Positions 15,222 to 22,543 of a stretch of DNA of 29,507 bases are shown here, piece by piece (the first letter of the stretch is position 1; each line of letters opens with the position of its first letter). The stretch comes from Thermoleophilia bacterium (GTDB lineage Bacteria; Actinomycetota; Thermoleophilia; Gaiellales; JAICJC01), in assembly GCA_025928435.1 (NCBI GenBank), contig JAICJM010000028.1, positions 1 through 29,507 of the forward strand. The letters are read 5' to 3'. The notes beneath the pieces are model-generated. The model was not told the origin of the DNA and ran no database searches. It worked only from the letters and a program-made list of their open reading frames with translations. The translations under genes were made by a program, and so were the position numbers.

Positions 15222-16829
15222 GTGGTAGAGAACGTCGGTGATCCGCGACGTGTTCGACGAGGTGTGCAGGAGTCGCTTCGCGCAGCCGAGCTGATCGGCG
15301 CGCTGTCGCTGGCCACCGATCTAGGTGTCGGCGAGCCTTTGGAGCATGGGCTTCGGACGACCGTGATCGGAGTTCGGCTGGCAGAGGTGCTCGGTCTGGA
15401 CGATAAGGCCCGGCGGGAGGTCTACTACGTCGCGCTTCTTCGGTATGCGGGGTGCACGGCGGAGTCGCATCTCGACGCCGCGCTCTTTGGCGACGAGATC
15501 GCCGTGCGTGCTGCGATGGCGCCGGTCCTGTACGGCTCGCGCGCGGAGGTGTTTCTGGCGATTGCGCGCACGATGCGTGCCGGTGAGCCGGCTCGTTGGC
15601 GGGCGGTGGCGGTTGCGCGTGCGCTGGTGCAGCTGCAGGACGCGTTCCGGAAGGGCACTGCCGGGCACTGCGAGATGACGCAGGTGTACGCGCTTCATCT
15701 CGGCCTTGGAGGGAAGATCCAGGCGGCGCTCGGCGACGTGTTCGAGCGCTGGGACGGAAAAGGCTTTCCCGTCGGCCACCGAGGCGATGAGGTGCCACTC
15801 CCCGTGCGGGTCATGCAGGTCGCGGAGGACGCCGATCTTCAGCACGGCCTCGGCGGGTTGGAACGCGCCGTCGCGGTGGTGCGTCGGCGGGCCGGGGCGT
15901 CGCTCGATCCGGCTATCGCAGACGCGTTCTGCCATGCGGCGCCAGAGCTTCTCGACGGTCTGGATGGCGATGCTATCTGGGATGTGACGATGGGGGCGGA
16001 GCCGGGGGCTCCGGCGATCCTCGAGGGCGATCTGGTCGATGAGGGGCTACGGGTGTTCGGAGACTTCTCCGATCTGACGATCCCCTACACGCTCGGTCAT
16101 TCCGCCGCGGTGGCCGAGCTCGCGGCGGCCGCAGGCGAGCTGGCGGGCCTGGACGAGACGGACTGTCTCGTCCTGCGCAGGGTCGGGTTCATTCACAACG
16201 TCGGGCGTGTCGCGGTGACGGCAAGCATCTGGAACAAGCCAGGCCCGCTCTCGCGCGACGAGCAGGAGAAGGCGCGCCTGCATCCGTACTACGCCGAGCG
16301 GGTGCTGCAGCAGCCGGAGCTACTGCGCTCGCTCGGCCAGGTCGCCGGCCGGCATCAGGAGCGATTGGATGGTTCCGGCTATCCGCGGGGCGCCCGCGCC
16401 GGTGACCTGTCGGCGTGCGACCGCGTCTTCGCGGCCGCCGACGCGTACAGGGCGATGATCGAGCCGCGGCCGCACCGTCCGGCGCACGATCCGGCCGTGG
16501 CAGCGGAGCTGTTGCGCGGGGAGGTGGGTGCCGGCCGTCTGGACGCGACGGCCGTCGGAGCGGTACTCGAGGCGGCCGGCCAGGAAGCGGGTCGGCTGTC
16601 GGCACCGCGGCCGAGCGGCTTGACCGACCGCGAGGCGGAGGTGCTGGGACTGCTCGCGGGCGGAATGATGACCAAGCAGATCGCGCATCGGCTGGGCATC
16701 TCGCCGAAGACGGCCGACCAGCACATCCAGCACATCTACGGGAAGATCGGCGTCTCGACTCGTGCAGGCGCCACGCTCTTTGCGGCCAGGCACGGTCTGG
16801 CCGTCGCCGAGCCGGCTCAGGCTGTATAG
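15222..16829 (+). CDS. Tandem HD-GYP-like phosphohydrolase fused to LuxR helix-turn-helix
   Basis: The product has 535 residues; the GTG at 15222 follows the rhodanese stop by 6 bases. A first, degenerate HD-GYP half covers about 20-210 (VYYVALLRYAGCTAESHLDA, later VFERWDGKGFPVGHRGDEVP). A second covers about 270-430 with GFIHNVGRVAVTASIWNKPG, HPYYAERVL, and HQERLDGSGYPRG. The HD pair is replaced by HN in the second half and is absent in the first, so cyclic-di-GMP hydrolysis is uncertain and nucleotide sensing more likely. Residues 467-525 are a LuxR/GerE motif (LTDREAEVLGLLAGGMMTKQ, then IAHRLGISPKTADQHIQHIY). The regulator probably responds to a nucleotide or second messenger and acts on the DsrE-methyltransferase pair downstream. 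Confidence 0.9.
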   Translation: MVENVGDPRRVRRGVQESLRAAELIGALSLATDLGVGEPLEHGLRTTVIGVRLAEVLGLDDKARREVYYVALLRYAGCTAESHLDAALFGDEIAVRAAMAPVLYGSRAEVFLAIARTMRAGEPARWRAVAVARALVQLQDAFRKGTAGHCEMTQVYALHLGLGGKIQAALGDVFERWDGKGFPVGHRGDEVPLPVRVMQVAEDADLQHGLGGLERAVAVVRRRAGASLDPAIADAFCHAAPELLDGLDGDAIWDVTMGAEPGAPAILEGDLVDEGLRVFGDFSDLTIPYTLGHSAAVAELAAAAGELAGLDETDCLVLRRVGFIHNVGRVAVTASIWNKPGPLSRDEQEKARLHPYYAERVLQQPELLRSLGQVAGRHQERLDGSGYPRGARAGDLSACDRVFAAADAYRAMIEPRPHRPAHDPAVAAELLRGEVGAGRLDATAVGAVLEAAGQEAGRLSAPRPSGLTDREAEVLGLLAGGMMTKQIAHRLGISPKTADQHIQHIYGKIGVSTRAGATLFAARHGLAVAEPAQAV

Positions 16830-16883
16830 GGAGAACTCCGTATAGCCGCGCTGGCCGCTGCTGCTTACCGTCGGTCCTGACGG
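16825..16883 (+). promoter_or_regulatory. Imperfect palindrome and hairpin upstream of the second DsrE gene
   Basis: TATAGGGAG (16825-16833) and CTCCGTATA (16836-16844) are inverse complements with one mismatch and overlap the HD-GYP stop codon. A hairpin CCGTC (16868-16872) with GACGG (16879-16883) follows. The first could be the binding site for the LuxR-type regulator, which would place it just before the gene it governs; this is inference. Confidence 0.35.
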
Positions 16884-16902
16884 CAAGCGAATGGAGGCGG
16901 CT

Positions 16903-17271
16903 GTGGCGAACGGCAAGGTGGTCATCAACCTCGCGACCGGGCTGGAGGATCCCGAGCGGGTGACCGTTGCGTTCCTCGTCGGGACCGCGGCGGTCGAGCA
17001 GGGCCGGCGCGTGACGATGTTCCTCACGAAGGAGGCGGTGCGCCTCGGCCTGCCCGGTCACGCTGAGGGAGTCGCCTGCGAGGGCTGCCCGCCGCTCTCA
17101 CAGCTCTTCCAGCAGTACACGGATGGCGGTGGCGAGCTGCTCGTCTGTCCGATCTGCTTCAACTCGCGCAAGCTCGACCGCGGCCAGCTGAACGGGAACA
17201 CGACGCTTGGCGGTGCGACCCCGCTCTGGGAGTGGATCGGGGAGGAGCGCGCGGAGATCTTCAGCTACTGA
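16903..17271 (+). CDS. DsrE-family protein (module 2)
   Basis: The product has 122 residues from the GTG at 16903. GGAGG at 16893-16897 lies 5 bases before it, and the paralogue at 13265 starts at the same place relative to KVVINLATGLED; an in-frame ATG at 16891 lacks a ribosome site. It has the same layout as its paralogue: VTMFLTKEAVRLGLPG, then ACEGCPPLSQLFQQY and LLVCPICFNSRKL with four Cys. The role is probably sulfur or selenium carriage, as in DsrE/TusD proteins; some DsrE-like proteins in other organisms are known selenoproteins, but this one uses Cys. It is 24 bases from the methyltransferase gene, so co-translation is likely. The shared end block at 17258-17277 is identical to 13623-13642. 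Confidence 0.87.
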   Translation: MANGKVVINLATGLEDPERVTVAFLVGTAAVEQGRRVTMFLTKEAVRLGLPGHAEGVACEGCPPLSQLFQQYTDGGGELLVCPICFNSRKLDRGQLNGNTTLGGATPLWEWIGEERAEIFSY

Positions 17272-17295
17272 CCCCAGGGCCCGAAAGGCACTCTC

Positions 17296-18084
17296 ATGAA
17301 TACCACGGCTCCCGTGGACGTCGACGTCCTGCGCGCCGAGATCCGCAAGACCTACACCGACGTCTCAACCCAGCCAGAGCAGGAGTTCATCTTCCCGACC
17401 GGCCGTCGCTGGGCGCACGAGCTCGGCTACCCCGAGCCCGAGCTCTCCCGCGTCCCCGACGGGACGGTCGAGAGCTTCGCCGGCGTCGCCAGCCACTGGA
17501 CCCTCGGGCGCGTTCAGCCGGGCGAGGTGGTGCTTGACCGCGGCTGCGGCGCCGGCACGGACCTTTTGATCGCCGCGCAGATGACCGGGCCGGACGGCCG
17601 CGCCATCGGCGTCGACATGACCGCGACGATGCTCACGCGTGCCCGTGAGAGCGCCGCCGAGATGGGCCTCACGAACGTCGAGCTGCACGAGGCGTTGATC
17701 GAGCGGCTCCCGCTCGAAGACGCATCGGTCGACGTGGTCATCTCCAACGGCGTGCTCGACCTCGTCCCCGACAAGGACGCGGTCATGGATGAGATCGATC
17801 GCGTCCTTCGCCCGGGCGGCCAGCTCCAGCTTGCCGACGTCGTCATCCACCGAGAGGTCTCGGAAGACGCCCGCGGACGCATCGACCTCTGGACCGGGTG
17901 AATCGCCGGGGCGTTGCTCGAGGGAGAGCACGCGCGCCTGCTCGTCGAGCGGGCCTACATCGACATCAGGCAGGGCGAGCTGATCGACACGTACGCCCGC
18001 TCGGCCTTTGAAGACACCCGCCGCAAGGCCGCGAAATACGGCGCCATGGGTTCCACGATCCGAGTGACGAAGCCCGCGGTGTAA
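17296..18084 (+). CDS. ArsM-like SAM methyltransferase, probable selenoprotein (TGA = Sec at codon 202)
   Basis: If TGA at 17899-17901 is read as selenocysteine, the product has 262 residues; a plain reading stops after 201. The N-terminal region (MNTTAPVDVDVLRAEIRKTY) has the ArsM-type YTDVST motif. Motif I is VVLDRGCGAGTDLLIAAQ (an Arg replaces the usual Leu after Asp), followed by AIGVDMTATMLTRAR. Motif IV is VDVVISNGVLDLVPDK. The TGA sits in DLWTG-U-IAGALLEGEH, like the As-binding Cys context of ArsM enzymes (Cys followed by I/V-x-GA). After it the frame is open for 60 codons, to TAA at 18082-18084, and that stretch is conserved in the remnant at 14051. The enzyme would methylate a metalloid or thiolate species using a selenolate. 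A nonsense mutation or base error is the main alternative. Confidence 0.7.
17902..17933 (+). ncRNA. Candidate bacterial SECIS hairpin after the in-frame TGA
   Basis: Stem arms TGCTC (17915-17919) and GAGCA (17926-17930) enclose a GAGGGA loop. GCG (17911-17913) pairs with CGC (17931-17933) below one bulged T (17914). The apical loop begins 18 bases after the TGA and has G at position 1, which matches the known spacing (16-37) and loop features of bacterial SECIS elements. I saw it by eye; no folding energy was computed. Confidence 0.5.
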
Positions 18085-18108
18085 CTCGTCGCCGTCAGAC
18101 GCGCCACG

Positions 18109-18140
18109 TTTGACGGTCAAACAGTCAAGTGATAGCTTGA
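18109..18140 (+). promoter_or_regulatory. Leaderless promoter with palindromic operator for the ArsR-rhodanese operon
   Basis: TTGACG (18110-18115) and TAGCTT (18133-18138) are spaced 17 bases, and transcription would start at or next to the GTG at 18145. TTTGACGGTCAAA (18109-18121) is a perfect palindrome on the -35. TCAAG (18125-18129) and CTTGA (18136-18140) form a second palindrome on the -10. Both suit autoregulation by the ArsR domain encoded just downstream. Confidence 0.6.
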
Positions 18141-18144
18141 ATGT

Positions 18145-18816
18145 GTGAGTGACCGACAGGCCAAGGCCGCGCTTTTCGACGCGTTCGCGTCGGTCGCCCA
18201 GGCGCTCGGCAACGGGCGGCGCGCCGAGATCGTGGACGTGTTGGCCCAGGGTGAGCGGTCGGTGGACGAGGTGGCCGGCGAGATCGGTCAGTCGCTTGCG
18301 AACACCTCGCACCACTTGCGCGTGCTGGCGCGGTCGGGCCTGGTGCGGTCGCGTCGTGACGGCGCGAGGGTGGTGTACCGCCTGGCCGGCGAGCGGGTGG
18401 CGGAGCTGTGGGCCGCCGTGCGCGACGTGGCGGCGCATCATGTGGCCGAGGTGTCCGTGCTTGCGGGCGAGTACCTCGGTGATCGCGGCGATGTCGAGCG
18501 GGTCTCGGCCGCCGAGCTGGCAGACCGGCTGTCACGCGGCCAGGTGGTGGTGTTGGACGTTCGGCCTGAGGTCGAGTACCGGGCCGGCCACATCGCCGGG
18601 GCGCGCTCGACGCCCGTGGAGGAGCTCGACGCGCAGGGAGGGGAGCTCGCCGGTGACGGCGAGGTGATTGCCTATTGCCGCGGCCCGTATTGCGTCTATG
18701 CCGACGATGCGGTGCGGCTCCTGCGTGCCCGTGGCGTGGAGGCGCGCCGGCTGGACGTTGGTTTCCCCGAGTGGCGTCGCGCCGGCTTGCCCGTCGCGGC
18801 CGGTGGAGGTGTGTGA
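18145..18816 (+). CDS. ArsR-family regulator fused to a rhodanese domain
   Basis: The product has 223 residues; the GTG at 18145 probably starts a leaderless mRNA. Residues 1-95 are an ArsR winged helix (ALGNGRRAEIVDVLAQGERS, then VDEVAGEIGQSLANTSHHLR, VLARSGLVRSRRDGARVVYR). Residues 112-215 are a rhodanese domain with VVVLDVRPEVEYRAGHIAGA and the active loop VIAYCRGPYCVYADDAVRLL, with Cys near 178 as the sulfur acceptor and a second Cys near 182. Fusion of a repressor to a persulfide-carrying domain points to sensing of sulfane sulfur, or to release of repression when the rhodanese Cys is persulfidated. The stop (TGA) overlaps the next start, ATG at 18816. Confidence 0.92.
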   Translation: MSDRQAKAALFDAFASVAQALGNGRRAEIVDVLAQGERSVDEVAGEIGQSLANTSHHLRVLARSGLVRSRRDGARVVYRLAGERVAELWAAVRDVAAHHVAEVSVLAGEYLGDRGDVERVSAAELADRLSRGQVVVLDVRPEVEYRAGHIAGARSTPVEELDAQGGELAGDGEVIAYCRGPYCVYADDAVRLLRARGVEARRLDVGFPEWRRAGLPVAAGGGV

Positions 18817-19571
18817 TGCTGCTTCGTCCGTTCCTGAACGACGCGACCTCGTGCGCGAGCTACCTCTTCGGTTGCACATCGCATGGGACGCTGGCCGTCG
18901 TCGACCCGCACGTCGATCTTGTTGACCGCTATCTGGCGGCCGCCGACGAGGTCGGGCATCCGATCGTCGCCGTCTTCGAGACGCATGTCCAGGCCGACCA
19001 CGTCTCGGGGCTGCCTGAGCTGGTGGAGCGCGCCGGAGCGACTGCCTATCTGCCTGCCGATGCCGGCGTCGAGTTCGAGCACACGCCGCTCGCCGACGGC
19101 GACCTTGTCGAGCTGGGGAACACATACGTGCGGGCGCTGGCGACGCCGGGACACGCCCCGGCCCATCACGCCTACCTCGTCTCCGATCTACGCCGCGGCA
19201 CCGATGAGCCGTGGCTCGCATTCACGGGCGACTCGCTCTTGATCGGGGATGTGGGACGACCCGACCTGCATGTCGCCGGCGACGCCGCCGGCCGGGCCCG
19301 CGTCCTTCACGCATCGCTTGGGCGCCTCCTTGAACTGTCCGATGGCGTGGTCGTCCTGCCCAGCCACTATGGCGGATCCGTCTGCGGCCGCGGGCTTTCC
19401 TCGAACCCGATCTCCACGATCGGTTTCGAGCGGGCGCACAATCCGATGGTGGCCTTTCCTGAGGCCGACGCGTTTGCCGACGCGCTGGTGAAGGACATGC
19501 CGAAGCCCCCGCCTGAGCAGGCGCGGATCGTCGCCGCCAACCGGCGCGGCGCAGCGGGCGCACCGGCATGA
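18816..19571 (+). CDS. MBL-fold metallohydrolase, persulfide dioxygenase-like
   Basis: The product has 251 residues from the ATG at 18816, overlapping the previous TGA by one base. It has the ETHE1/PDO-type pattern: LFGCTSHGTLAVVDPHVDLV, then THVQADHVSGLPELVERAGA, then TPGHAPAHHAYLVSD, then FTGDSLLIGDVGRPDL, and LPSHYGGSVCGRG. Persulfide dioxygenases oxidise glutathione persulfide to sulfite with O2 using a mononuclear iron. The first motif is T-H-V-Q-A-D-H, with Gln where most have His, a substitution I recall in actinobacterial members but cannot check. The neighbouring rhodanese fusion and TauE/SafE exporter suit a persulfide-to-sulfite route. Confidence 0.88.
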   Translation: MLLRPFLNDATSCASYLFGCTSHGTLAVVDPHVDLVDRYLAAADEVGHPIVAVFETHVQADHVSGLPELVERAGATAYLPADAGVEFEHTPLADGDLVELGNTYVRALATPGHAPAHHAYLVSDLRRGTDEPWLAFTGDSLLIGDVGRPDLHVAGDAAGRARVLHASLGRLLELSDGVVVLPSHYGGSVCGRGLSSNPISTIGFERAHNPMVAFPEADAFADALVKDMPKPPPEQARIVAANRRGAAGAPA

Positions 19572-20830
19572 ACCAAACGGTGCGGCTCGGGCTGCGCGCA
19601 AACGCAGCCCAGTTCTCGCTGCTCGTCGGCCTGAACGCGCTCGTCGGTGCGATGGTCGGCCTGGAGCGAAGCGTGCTGCCGCTGGTCGGCGAGCGTAACT
19701 TCGGGCTGCACTCCAAAACCGCCATCCTGGCCTTCGTGCTCGCGTTCGGCGTCGCCAAGGCCGTTACCAACCTGAGCGCCGGGAGCCTCGCCGAGCGGTG
19801 GGGTCGAAAGCGCGTCCTCGTCGTCGGCTGGCTGGTCGCAGCGCCCGTGCCGGTGCTGATCGGGCTCGCGCCCAGCTGGTGGTTCATCGTCGCCGCCAAC
19901 ATCCTGCTCGGTATCAACCAGGGGCTCGCGTGGTCTATGACCGTGAACATGAAGATCGACCTGGCCGGCCCGGCCCGCCGCGGTCTTGCATTGGGTCTGA
20001 ACGAGGCTGCTGGGTACCTGGGAGTCGCCGCGGCCGCCTTCGTCACCGGCGTCCTCGCCGCCAGCTACGCCCCCCGCACCGTCGTCTGGGTAGGAGCCGC
20101 CGTCATCGCCCTCACCGGCACGATCATCGCCATCGTGTTTGTCCGCGATACCGGCGCCTACGTCGCGCTCGAGCAGCGCGACCACGACTCAACCGCCACA
20201 GAGGCCCACACGCTGCGGACCGCCTTCGCCGAGGCCAGCCTGCGCGACCCGGTGCTGCGCTCGTGCAGCCAGGCCGGCCTGGTCAACAACCTGAACGACG
20301 CCCTCGCCTGGGGCCTGGCACCACTGTTTTTGGCGGCGCATGGCGCCAGCGACCAGGACATCGCGATCGTCGCGGCGGTCTACCCGGTCGTATGGGGTGC
20401 CGGCCAGCTCGTCACCGGCTGGCTCAGCGACCACACCGGCCGCAAGCCGCTCATCGCAAGCGGGATGCTCGTCCAGGCGGCCGCGCTTGCCATCCTTGTA
20501 GCGGGGAACGGCGCCTTCCCACCATCGGTCATTGCAGCGGCCATCCTGGGCGCTGGCACTGCCATGGTCTACCCGACGCTGATCGCCGCCGTCTCCGACG
20601 CCACCCAGCCCCGCGACCGCGCCCGCGTCGTCGGCGTCTACCGCTTCTGGCGCGACTTCGGGTTCGCGCTCGGCGCGCTCATCGCCGGCATCGGCACCGA
20701 TCTGACCAGTCCCGACACGGCCATCATCCTGGTCGCCGCGCTCACCGCTGGGAGTGGCCTCGTCGTCGTGGCGACGACCTGGCAGCCCAATCCCGCCGCG
20801 CCGCCGATGGGAACCCCGTCCCGCGCCTAG
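19568..20830 (+). CDS. MFS transporter
   Basis: The product has 420 residues; the ATG at 19568 overlaps the previous stop (ATGA). It has about 12 hydrophobic helices. The cytoplasmic loop between helices 2 and 3 has the MFS signature form GSLAERWGRKRVLVVGW, and the matching loop in the second half is GWLSDHTGRKPLIASG. The central loop is long and charged (VALEQRDHDSTATEAHTLRT). The substrate is unknown. Being in the operon of an ArsR-rhodanese sensor and a persulfide enzyme, it may export a sulfur- or metalloid-bearing compound, but this is only neighbourhood inference. Confidence 0.9.
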   Translation: MNQTVRLGLRANAAQFSLLVGLNALVGAMVGLERSVLPLVGERNFGLHSKTAILAFVLAFGVAKAVTNLSAGSLAERWGRKRVLVVGWLVAAPVPVLIGLAPSWWFIVAANILLGINQGLAWSMTVNMKIDLAGPARRGLALGLNEAAGYLGVAAAAFVTGVLAASYAPRTVVWVGAAVIALTGTIIAIVFVRDTGAYVALEQRDHDSTATEAHTLRTAFAEASLRDPVLRSCSQAGLVNNLNDALAWGLAPLFLAAHGASDQDIAIVAAVYPVVWGAGQLVTGWLSDHTGRKPLIASGMLVQAAALAILVAGNGAFPPSVIAAAILGAGTAMVYPTLIAAVSDATQPRDRARVVGVYRFWRDFGFALGALIAGIGTDLTSPDTAIILVAALTAGSGLVVVATTWQPNPAAPPMGTPSRA

Positions 20831-20840
20831 AAGCTGACCG

Positions 20841-21542
20841 ATGAGCTGCTGCACACCGACCGGGTACCGCACCATCTTCGGCGCCAAGGCCGCAGAACGG
20901 GACGCCCGCCGCTACCGCCGTAAGGGCCTCACCGCTTCCGCTCAATGGCTCTTTGACGCGCTCAAGGCCGACGGGGTCAGCGGCGCGTCGGTGCTCGAGG
21001 TCGGCGGTGGCATCGGCGACGTCCAGATCCAGCTGCTCGAGGCTGGGGCGAGCCACGCCGCCAACGTCGAGATCATCGAGACCTACGAGGCCACTGCCAG
21101 CACCCTCATCACCGAGCACAACCTGGGCGCACGCGTCGAGCGCCAAATCGGCGACTTCGCCCAGCACTCAGACCAGACCGTGCCCGCAGACATCGTGATC
21201 ATGCACCGCGTCATCTGCTGCTACCCCGACTCCGACGCGCTCATCATCGCGGCGTGCAGTCACGCCCACGGCCGCGTCGCCATCACCGTCCCCCGCGAGT
21301 CGTGGTGGGTCAAACTCGGCTTCTGGGGCATGAACGCGTGGCTTCGACTGCGCCGCGTCGCGTTCCGCGCCTATGTCCACCCGCTCGCACGGATGGTCGA
21401 GCTCGCCGAGTCGCAGGGCTACCGGACGACCCACCAACAGCGCGGCGGGTTGTGGGAGAGCCGCATCCTCAAGCGGGGCAACGACGCCGAACCAGACGAC
21501 GCGCTCGCAGGTGCTACACCATTGTCCGCGTCGAGCCAGTGA
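20841..21542 (+). CDS. SAM-dependent methyltransferase with N-terminal Cys-Cys motif
   Basis: The product has 233 residues; the ATG at 20841 is 10 bases after the transporter stop. It begins MSCCTPTGYRTIFGAKAAER, then motif I (VLEVGGGIGDVQIQLLEAGA), then VEIIETYEATASTLI. Motif IV is DIVIMHRVICCYPDSDALII, with an adjacent Cys pair. This follows the layout of magnesium-protoporphyrin O-methyltransferase-like class I enzymes, but the wider family is poorly defined. The CC pairs could bind a soft metal or metalloid. As last gene of the operon, a role in methylating the compound the transporter moves is possible. Confidence 0.85.
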   Translation: MSCCTPTGYRTIFGAKAAERDARRYRRKGLTASAQWLFDALKADGVSGASVLEVGGGIGDVQIQLLEAGASHAANVEIIETYEATASTLITEHNLGARVERQIGDFAQHSDQTVPADIVIMHRVICCYPDSDALIIAACSHAHGRVAITVPRESWWVKLGFWGMNAWLRLRRVAFRAYVHPLARMVELAESQGYRTTHQQRGGLWESRILKRGNDAEPDDALAGATPLSASSQ

Positions 21543-21576
21543 CCGCGCCATGTTCGGTCGCTCGACGGTGGGCCGT

Positions 21577-22365
21577 CTATCCGATGCCGAGTCCTTCCGA
21601 CAGGTATCGCACGGCGACTGCCAGGACGAGGATGCCGAGGCTGCGACGGATGAGCGTCTCTGGTAAGTGTGGCTGAAGACGGGCGCCGACGTAGCTGCCG
21701 GCGAGGCCGCCGGCGCCCATGGCCAGGCCGAGCGTCCAATCGGGCGCGATGCTGCCGCCATGGCGCAGCTGCAGCAGTTGGTAGGTGACGACGCCGGCGA
21801 CTGAGGTGAGAAAGGTCGCCGCCAGCGCCGCACCCGCGACGTCGTAGATGGTGAAGCCGAGCGCGAGCAGGATCGGGGCGAGGATCGACCCTCCACCGAT
21901 GCCATAGATACCGCCGATTACCCCCACCGCCACGGCAAGCGCGAACACGCCAGACGAAGACCGACGGACCGGGGCGGCGTTGGGGTCTGTCGCTTCCGGC
22001 CTTCGCGCACCACGGGTGGCCAGCCACGCGCCCAACGGCAGAAGCACGATCGCGACGATCACCAAGAACGCCTTTGGGCCGGCCAGATACTCAACCCGGA
22101 TGACCGCGCCGATGATCACGCCGGGAAGCGTGCCCAGCGCCAGCGTGCGTGCCAGGCCGCCGCTCAGTGCGCCCGTTCTCCAGTACCGAACCAAGCCACC
22201 TGGTGTCGCGATCACGTTGTAGAGCAGGTTCGTCGGCGTAATCGCCGGGCTCGGCGTCCCCAGGATGCTGACCTGCACCGGCAGCAGCAAGACAGCCCCC
22301 GAGACGCCGGCTGGCGTCGTCAGCACCGCGATCCCAAACGCGATCAACGCGCCCGGCAAGATCAT
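21577..22365 (-). CDS. TauE/SafE-family exporter
   Basis: The product has 262 residues from the ATG at 22365; GTG at 22371 is in frame, but GGA lies only 3 bases from it and 9 from the ATG. Hydrophobic helices in two bundles match the family: GALIAFGIAVLTTPAGVSGA near the start and VIGGIYGIGGGSILAPILLA near the middle. The short motif TPTNLLYNVIATPGGLVRYW is the usual half-family signature. Members export sulfite, sulfoacetate or related organosulfur anions. It converges on the methyltransferase operon, 34 bases away, and would suit disposal of sulfite from persulfide oxidation. Confidence 0.9.
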   Translation of the reverse strand: MILPGALIAFGIAVLTTPAGVSGAVLLLPVQVSILGTPSPAITPTNLLYNVIATPGGLVRYWRTGALSGGLARTLALGTLPGVIIGAVIRVEYLAGPKAFLVIVAIVLLPLGAWLATRGARRPEATDPNAAPVRRSSSGVFALAVAVGVIGGIYGIGGGSILAPILLALGFTIYDVAGAALAATFLTSVAGVVTYQLLQLRHGGSIAPDWTLGLAMGAGGLAGSYVGARLQPHLPETLIRRSLGILVLAVAVRYLSEGLGIG

Positions 22366-22516
22366 TCCCACTCATCCAGTGGACAATACCGGGAGGGCGG
22401 TGATCCTTGTCCGCATGGAGGAGCTCGGTCGGAATCACCAGGATGGCCTTCTTGGGGGCGCCGGCGACGACCTGGGCACGGGTCGCACCAGCCTGCTCGA
22501 CGCGTCGCCGCGGTCT

Positions 22517-22537
22517 CATATCAATGACGGTTATGAT
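22517..22537 (+). promoter_or_regulatory. Leaderless -10 element and CATA/TATG repeat before the second ArsR gene
   Basis: TATGAT (22532-22537) is a strong -10, and its start point would fall on the ATG at 22544. CATA (22518-22521) and TATG (22532-22535) form an inverted repeat around it, which resembles ArsR/SmtB sites. No clear -35 is visible. Confidence 0.4.
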
Positions 22538-22543
22538 GATGGC

